Shown one piece after another: positions 60,293 through 64,000 of a stretch of DNA of 64,000 nt; position 1 is the first letter of the stretch; each line of letters starts with the position of its first letter. The DNA is taken from assembly GCA_017744915.1 (NCBI GenBank), contig JAGIAH010000001.1:729522-793521 (forward strand), given 5' to 3'. The position numbers and the translations under genes are program-made. Origin of the DNA: Agrobacterium tumefaciens (GTDB lineage: Bacteria > Pseudomonadota > Alphaproteobacteria > Rhizobiales > Rhizobiaceae). Below the pieces are notes generated by a model, which saw only the letters and a list, made by a program, of their open reading frames with translations, was not told the origin of the DNA and searched no databases.

Positions 60293-61548
60293 GGGGAAAC
60301 CTTCTGTCCCTTGAAAATACGGGCATGGAGCGGGTTAAAACCGATGCGATAGACGAGCTCGGCCGGGCGCTCGATATCCCAGATGGCAAAATCGGCGGAT
60401 TTTCCGGCCTCCAGTGTGCCGGTTTCCGCAAGCAGACCGAGCGCCTTTGCCGAATTGCGCGTCGTCGCCGTCAGGCACTCTTCCACGGTCATGCGGAAAA
60501 GCGTGGCGCCCATATTCATGGTCAGCAGCAACGAGGTGAGCGGCGAGGTGCCGGGGTTGCAATCCGTTGCGAGCGCAATCTCGGCTCCGGCATCACGCAG
60601 CGCCTGCATCGGTGGCAGCTGCTTTTCCCTGAGCGCATAGAAGGCACCGGGCAGAAGCACGGCCACCGTTCCCGCTTTTGCCAGCGCCTTCGCACCGGCC
60701 TCGTCGAGATATTCCAGATGATCGGCCGAAAGTGCGTTGTAGGATGCCGCAAGCTCGGCACCGCCGAGATTGGAAAGCTGCTCGGCATGCAGTTTGACGG
60801 GGAGCCCCCGCTGCTTAGCTGCCGCGAAAACCCGGTCGATTTCCGCGACGGAAAAGGCGATGCCTTCGCAAAAACCATCCACCGCATCCGCCAGTCCTTC
60901 CGCATGGGCCTCTTCCAGCCCGGGCAGAACGACTTCAGTAATGTAATCGGCGTTACGGCCCTTATAGTCTGCGGGTGTCGCGTGTGCGGCGAGGTAGCTG
61001 GTGACGATGCGCACCGGGCGCAGCGTCTCAAGCCTGCGGGCGACACGCAGCATTTTCAGCTCGGTTTTGATGTCGAGACCGTAACCGGATTTGATTTCAA
61101 TGGTGGAAACGCCTTCGGAAAGAAGCGTGTCGAGACGCGGCAGCGCCTGCGCGACCAATGCCTCTTCCGAAAGCGCGCGCGTGTCGCGCACCGAAGAAAC
61201 GATGCCGCCGCCCGCTTTGGCGATCTCTTCATAGGTGGCGCCATTCAGCCGCATCTCGAATTCCATGGCGCGATTGCCGCCAAAGACAAGATGGGTGTGG
61301 CAGTCGATCAGGGCGGGTGTGATCCAGCGGCCGCCGCAATCGGTCGTCTCATCGGCTGTCGAGAGCTCGGCGGGCAGATCGCTTTCCGGGCCGGCAAAGG
61401 CAATGCGGCCGTTACGCACGGCAATAACGGCATTTTCGACAGCGCCGATGCCGGCAATGGCAGGATTGAAAGTCGCCAGCCGGGCGTTGCGCCACAAAGC
61501 CGTGGCGTTCCCCATCGCCGTTCCCTTCGTAGAATTGTTCCCTGGCAT
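60289..61548 (-). CDS. hutI: Imidazolonepropionase
   Basis: A 419-residue amidohydrolase-superfamily enzyme that opens 4-imidazolone-5-propanoate to N-formimino-L-glutamate. The metal site is built by [40 protein letters not shown] and [12 protein letters not shown]. Length and sequence match the crystallised A. tumefaciens C58 enzyme as I remember it, apart from a few substitutions, pointing to a related strain. Two starts are possible (61548 and 61515); the first gives the known N terminus MPGNNS. It is the first gene of the minus-strand hut operon, facing the HutC-type site. Confidence 0.95.
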   Translation of the reverse strand: MPGNNSTKGTAMGNATALWRNARLATFNPAIAGIGAVENAVIAVRNGRIAFAGPESDLPAELSTADETTDCGGRWITPALIDCHTHLVFGGNRAMEFEMRLNGATYEEIAKAGGGIVSSVRDTRALSEEALVAQALPRLDTLLSEGVSTIEIKSGYGLDIKTELKMLRVARRLETLRPVRIVTSYLAAHATPADYKGRNADYITEVVLPGLEEAHAEGLADAVDGFCEGIAFSVAEIDRVFAAAKQRGLPVKLHAEQLSNLGGAELAASYNALSADHLEYLDEAGAKALAKAGTVAVLLPGAFYALREKQLPPMQALRDAGAEIALATDCNPGTSPLTSLLLTMNMGATLFRMTVEECLTATTRNSAKALGLLAETGTLEAGKSADFAIWDIERPAELVYRIGFNPLHARIFKGQKVSP

Positions 61549-61577
61549 TTGCTTTTCGCCTTTCCTTTGTGAGTTAA

Positions 61578-61589
61578 ATGTATATACAT
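61578..61589. promoter_or_regulatory. HutC operator candidate
   Basis: ATGTATATACAT is a perfect 12-bp palindrome containing TGTA-N2-TACA, the reported core of HutC sites in Pseudomonas. It lies 29 bp upstream of the hutI start and 74 bp before the hutF start, so one site may repress both transcripts. Confidence 0.7.
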
Positions 61590-61662
61590 AATAATCGGCT
61601 TGGCAAGCTGCAATTTCGGGTTTGAAATGGCCTTGCCGGAAAGAACCAAAGGAGAGGGTGGC

Positions 61663-63009
61663 ATGACGGCAATTCACGCGGGCGCGGCGCTTCTGGCTGG
61701 TGGATGGGCGAAAGATGTTCGCATCATCTGCGAGGACGGCGTTATTTCATCCGTCGAAACCGGCGTTTCTCCGCAGCCCCAGGATGAGCGCCACGCCGTC
61801 ATCGTTCCGGCCATGCCCAATCTCCACAGTCACGCCTTTCAGCGCGCCATGGCCGGGCTTGCCGAAATTCGCGGCCCCGGTGACGACAGTTTCTGGAGCT
61901 GGCGCACGGTCATGTATAAATTCGCGCTCTCCATGACACCGGACCATGTCGAGGCGGTCGCCGCCCAGCTTTATATGGAAATGCTCGAGGCGGGTTTCGG
62001 CCGGGTCGGCGAATTCCACTACCTGCATAATGACAGGGACGGTTCGCACTACGGCAATATCGCAGAAATGGCCGAGCGTATCGGCGCGGCCGCTTCGCAG
62101 ACGGGCATCGGTCTCACATTGCTGCCGGTCTTTTACGCCCATTCCGGTTTTGGCGGTCAGGCGCCGATCGACGGGCAGAAACGCTTTATCCATTCACTCG
62201 ACAGTTACGGAAAGCTGATACAGGGCGCCCAAGCCGTGGTGGACAGCCTGCCGGGCGCCATGCTTGGCATCGCGCCGCACAGCCTGCGCGCCGTGACCGG
62301 CGACGAGCTGGCGGCCATCGAACCGCTGGCAAAGGGTGGGCCGATCCATATTCATGTGGCGGAACAGACGAAGGAAGTGGACGATTCGCTCGCCTTTTCC
62401 GGCGCCCGGCCGGTGGAATGGCTGCTGGACAATGCGTCAGTCGATGGCCGCTGGTGCCTTATTCACGCGACGCATATGACGGAAACCGAAACGAAACGTA
62501 TGGCGCAAAGGGGTTCCATAGCCGGTCTCTGCCCGATCACCGAGGCCAATCTCGGTGACGGTATCTTCCCGGCCCCGGTCTTTCTCGCCGAAGGCGGCCA
62601 TTACGGTGTCGGATCCGACTCCAATATCCTGATTTCCGTACCGGAAGAGTTGCGGACGCTTGAATATTCGCAGCGCCTCTCGCTTCGGGCGCGTAACGTC
62701 ATCGCCGATGCCGGTTGTTCCACGGGTGAAAAACTCTTCCTGCAGGCGCTCGAAGGCGGTGACAGGGCTTTGGCATCGCCAAATGGCGTGGAAAAGGGAA
62801 AAAGCGCCGATTTTGTCGCTCTCGATGTGTCCGCCGTCTCCTATCTTCCAACTTCCCAGATTCTCGATCAGTGGATATTTGCCGGCGGCATCGCGGTCGA
62901 TTCCGTCTGGGTGCGCGGCAAAAAACTGGTGCAGGCCGGCCAGCATATCCGTCGCCGTGAAATATCCGGTCGCTTTAACAAGGTCATGGCCGAACTCCTC
63001 GATAGCTGA
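61663..63009 (+). CDS. hutF: Formimidoylglutamate deiminase
   Basis: A 448-residue amidohydrolase that deiminates N-formimino-L-glutamate to N-formyl-L-glutamate plus ammonia, feeding HutG. Metal and substrate motifs are [62 protein letters not shown] and [10 protein letters not shown]. It distinguishes this five-step pathway from the route that uses HutG formiminoglutamase. ATG 61663 follows GGAGAGGG; a frame opening earlier has no conservation. It is transcribed away from hutI and is followed by hutC, 30 bp later. Confidence 0.95.
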   Translation: MTAIHAGAALLAGGWAKDVRIICEDGVISSVETGVSPQPQDERHAVIVPAMPNLHSHAFQRAMAGLAEIRGPGDDSFWSWRTVMYKFALSMTPDHVEAVAAQLYMEMLEAGFGRVGEFHYLHNDRDGSHYGNIAEMAERIGAAASQTGIGLTLLPVFYAHSGFGGQAPIDGQKRFIHSLDSYGKLIQGAQAVVDSLPGAMLGIAPHSLRAVTGDELAAIEPLAKGGPIHIHVAEQTKEVDDSLAFSGARPVEWLLDNASVDGRWCLIHATHMTETETKRMAQRGSIAGLCPITEANLGDGIFPAPVFLAEGGHYGVGSDSNILISVPEELRTLEYSQRLSLRARNVIADAGCSTGEKLFLQALEGGDRALASPNGVEKGKSADFVALDVSAVSYLPTSQILDQWIFAGGIAVDSVWVRGKKLVQAGQHIRRREISGRFNKVMAELLDS

Positions 63010-63039
63010 TATGGCCTCGGCAGCAACGGAAAAAAGCCG

Positions 63040-63786
63040 GTGGGGAAAGGCATTTCGGACGTGACGAAAGCATCGGCCGGGCAGACCCTGCACCAGCGAA
63101 TCCTCAGCGACATCGAGGGCCGGATCGTTTCGGGAGAATGGCCGCCGGGTCATCGGCTGCCTTTCGAGGTGGACCTTGCCGATCAATATCATTGTTCGCG
63201 CATGACCGTGAACAAGGTCATGGGCCAGCTCGCCAAGGCCGGTTTGATCGAACGCCGCAAGAAGTCCGGCAGTTTCGTTCGCCAGCCGCAGATCCAGTCC
63301 GCCGTTCTTCAGATTCATGACATCGGGGCCGAGGTTGAATCGCTCGGTCTCGACTATGGTTTCAAAGTCCTGGAAGGCACGAGACGCAGCGCCAAAAGCG
63401 GGGATCGTGAAAGGCTCGACGTTTCCGCCGGCACAGACCTGCTCGAAATCATCTGCATCCATTTCGCGGGCGCGCGCGAATTTTGTGTCGAACAGCGCCT
63501 CATCAATCTGGCCGCCGTGCCGGAAGCGGCTGAAACCGACTTCAGCGAAATCGCACCCGGCCCCTGGCTGCTTGGCCATGTGCCATGGAGTACCGCCGAA
63601 CACCGGATCAGCGCCGAAACGCCATCCAAGGAGATCGCGCGCCTGCTCGCTATTTCGGACAGGCAGGCCTGTCTTGTCGTGGAGCGTCGCACCTGGAGCA
63701 ATTCAGGCGCCGTCACCTATGTGCGTTTTACCTATCCTGGCAATGCGCATGCGTTGGTCGCCCGTTTCAGCCCATCTTCCGATTGA
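63040..63786 (+). CDS. hutC: Histidine utilisation repressor HutC (GntR/UTRA family)
   Basis: A 248-residue regulator. Residues 12-80 form the GntR winged helix (QTLHQRILSDIEGRIVSGEWPPGHRLPFEVDLADQYHCSRMTVNKVMGQLAKAGLIERRKKSGSFV), and the UTRA effector domain covers 95-245 with the urocanate-type pocket (VEQRLINL, GHVPWSTAEHRISA). Urocanate releases HutC from its operator. No ATG is available; GTG 63040 is used, and GTG 63061 is an alternative seven codons on. It shares the transcript with hutF. Confidence 0.93.
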   Translation: MGKGISDVTKASAGQTLHQRILSDIEGRIVSGEWPPGHRLPFEVDLADQYHCSRMTVNKVMGQLAKAGLIERRKKSGSFVRQPQIQSAVLQIHDIGAEVESLGLDYGFKVLEGTRRSAKSGDRERLDVSAGTDLLEIICIHFAGAREFCVEQRLINLAAVPEAAETDFSEIAPGPWLLGHVPWSTAEHRISAETPSKEIARLLAISDRQACLVVERRTWSNSGAVTYVRFTYPGNAHALVARFSPSSD

Positions 63787-64000
63787 TTTCTGCATGGGGC
63801 CGCTGGCCTGTTAGGGCCAAACGCAAACCCTATATAGGGGAAGCCCCATCAAGCTTGCGGCCCGCGAGCCTGAAATCGTTAAAAGCCGTTAATTTATACG
63901 ATAAATCTCAAATTACCTTTTAATTACAGTCGTTTGTATGTTTTTGTAAGTTTTTCGAATTTGGGCTGTTGACTTGTTCGGTGCGGTTCTCTTATAAGTC
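63787..64000. other. Non-coding end of the window: rRNA-like promoter region
   Basis: No gene is seen in these 214 bases. From 63880 the sequence is AT-rich (TTAATTTATACG, then TTTTTGTAAG), a typical UP-element-like stretch, and it ends in the promoter at 63969-63998. Confidence 0.5.
63969..63998 (+). promoter_or_regulatory. Strong sigma70 promoter, possibly of an rRNA operon
   Basis: TTGACT (63969-63974), 18 bp and TATAAG (63993-63998) point out of the window. A GC-rich spacer with CGGTGCGG and an AT-rich upstream region of more than 80 bp resemble rhizobial rrn promoters. The rRNA genes themselves are not in the window. Confidence 0.55.

Noticed and set aside
63880..63896. Possible CtrA box TTAAAAGCCGTTAA near the window end
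   Set aside because: Spacing between the TTAA halves is 6 bp rather than 7 bp, and an AT-rich UP-like explanation is simpler.

Overview
The window looks like part of the linear secondary chromosome (chromid) of an Agrobacterium of the A. tumefaciens complex. Evidence is the repABC replication cassette with parS palindromes, rhizobial gene sets such as glpSTPQUV, CpdR, a ROSE-type heat-shock leader and HutD/HutF, and a HutI that closely resembles, but from memory is not identical to, the A. tumefaciens C58 protein. No phage, IS element or CRISPR array was seen. The organism call is inference; the gene families are read directly from the translations.

Layout. 1-3.0 kb: a ribose-type sugar ABC importer on the minus strand (permease cut by the window edge). 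3.3-9.9 kb: tRNA-Val(GAC), cell-cycle regulator CpdR, an N-formylglutamate amidohydrolase-like protein, a predicted 75-nt small RNA with anti-Shine-Dalgarno motifs, an inositol-monophosphatase/HisN-like phosphatase, an alpha/beta hydrolase, a small heat-shock protein (HspL-like) behind an RpoH-type promoter and a ROSE-like leader, and a bile-acid-symporter-family transporter divergent from a LysR regulator. 9.9-20.0 kb: glycerol regulon glpR-glpD-glpSTPQUV-glpK. 20.1-32.5 kb: nitrate assimilation: NasT/NasS sensor-antiterminator, a sigma54 promoter with an attenuator leader, nitrate ABC transporter, NirBD nitrite reductase, NasA nitrate reductase and the CysG siroheme synthase that supplies NirB.

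32.6-39.8 kb: GntR regulator divergent from a 5-oxoproline-type operon: NRAMP-like transporter, PxpA, DUF1445 protein, a PxpB-PxpC fusion and a biotin carboxylase-BCCP fusion. The last two together reproduce the domain set of urea carboxylase. 39.9-46.1 kb: cytoplasmic alpha-amylase, SoxR with its operator, a TonB-dependent receptor with an iron-control-element-like box, divergent from a LysR-HTH/TrpD2-like fusion, and a small hypothetical gene. 46.5-52.1 kb: repABC (minus strand) with a predicted counter-transcribed RNA, three parS-like palindromes and an FAD oxidoreductase gene between them. 52.4-55.5 kb: RidA, D-serine dehydratase/D-threonine aldolase-like protein and an MlrC (M81) family protein. 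55.6-63.8 kb: the complete histidine utilisation regulon hutIHGUD/hutFC with a HutC-type palindrome. The window ends in a strong sigma70 promoter that may drive an rRNA operon just outside.
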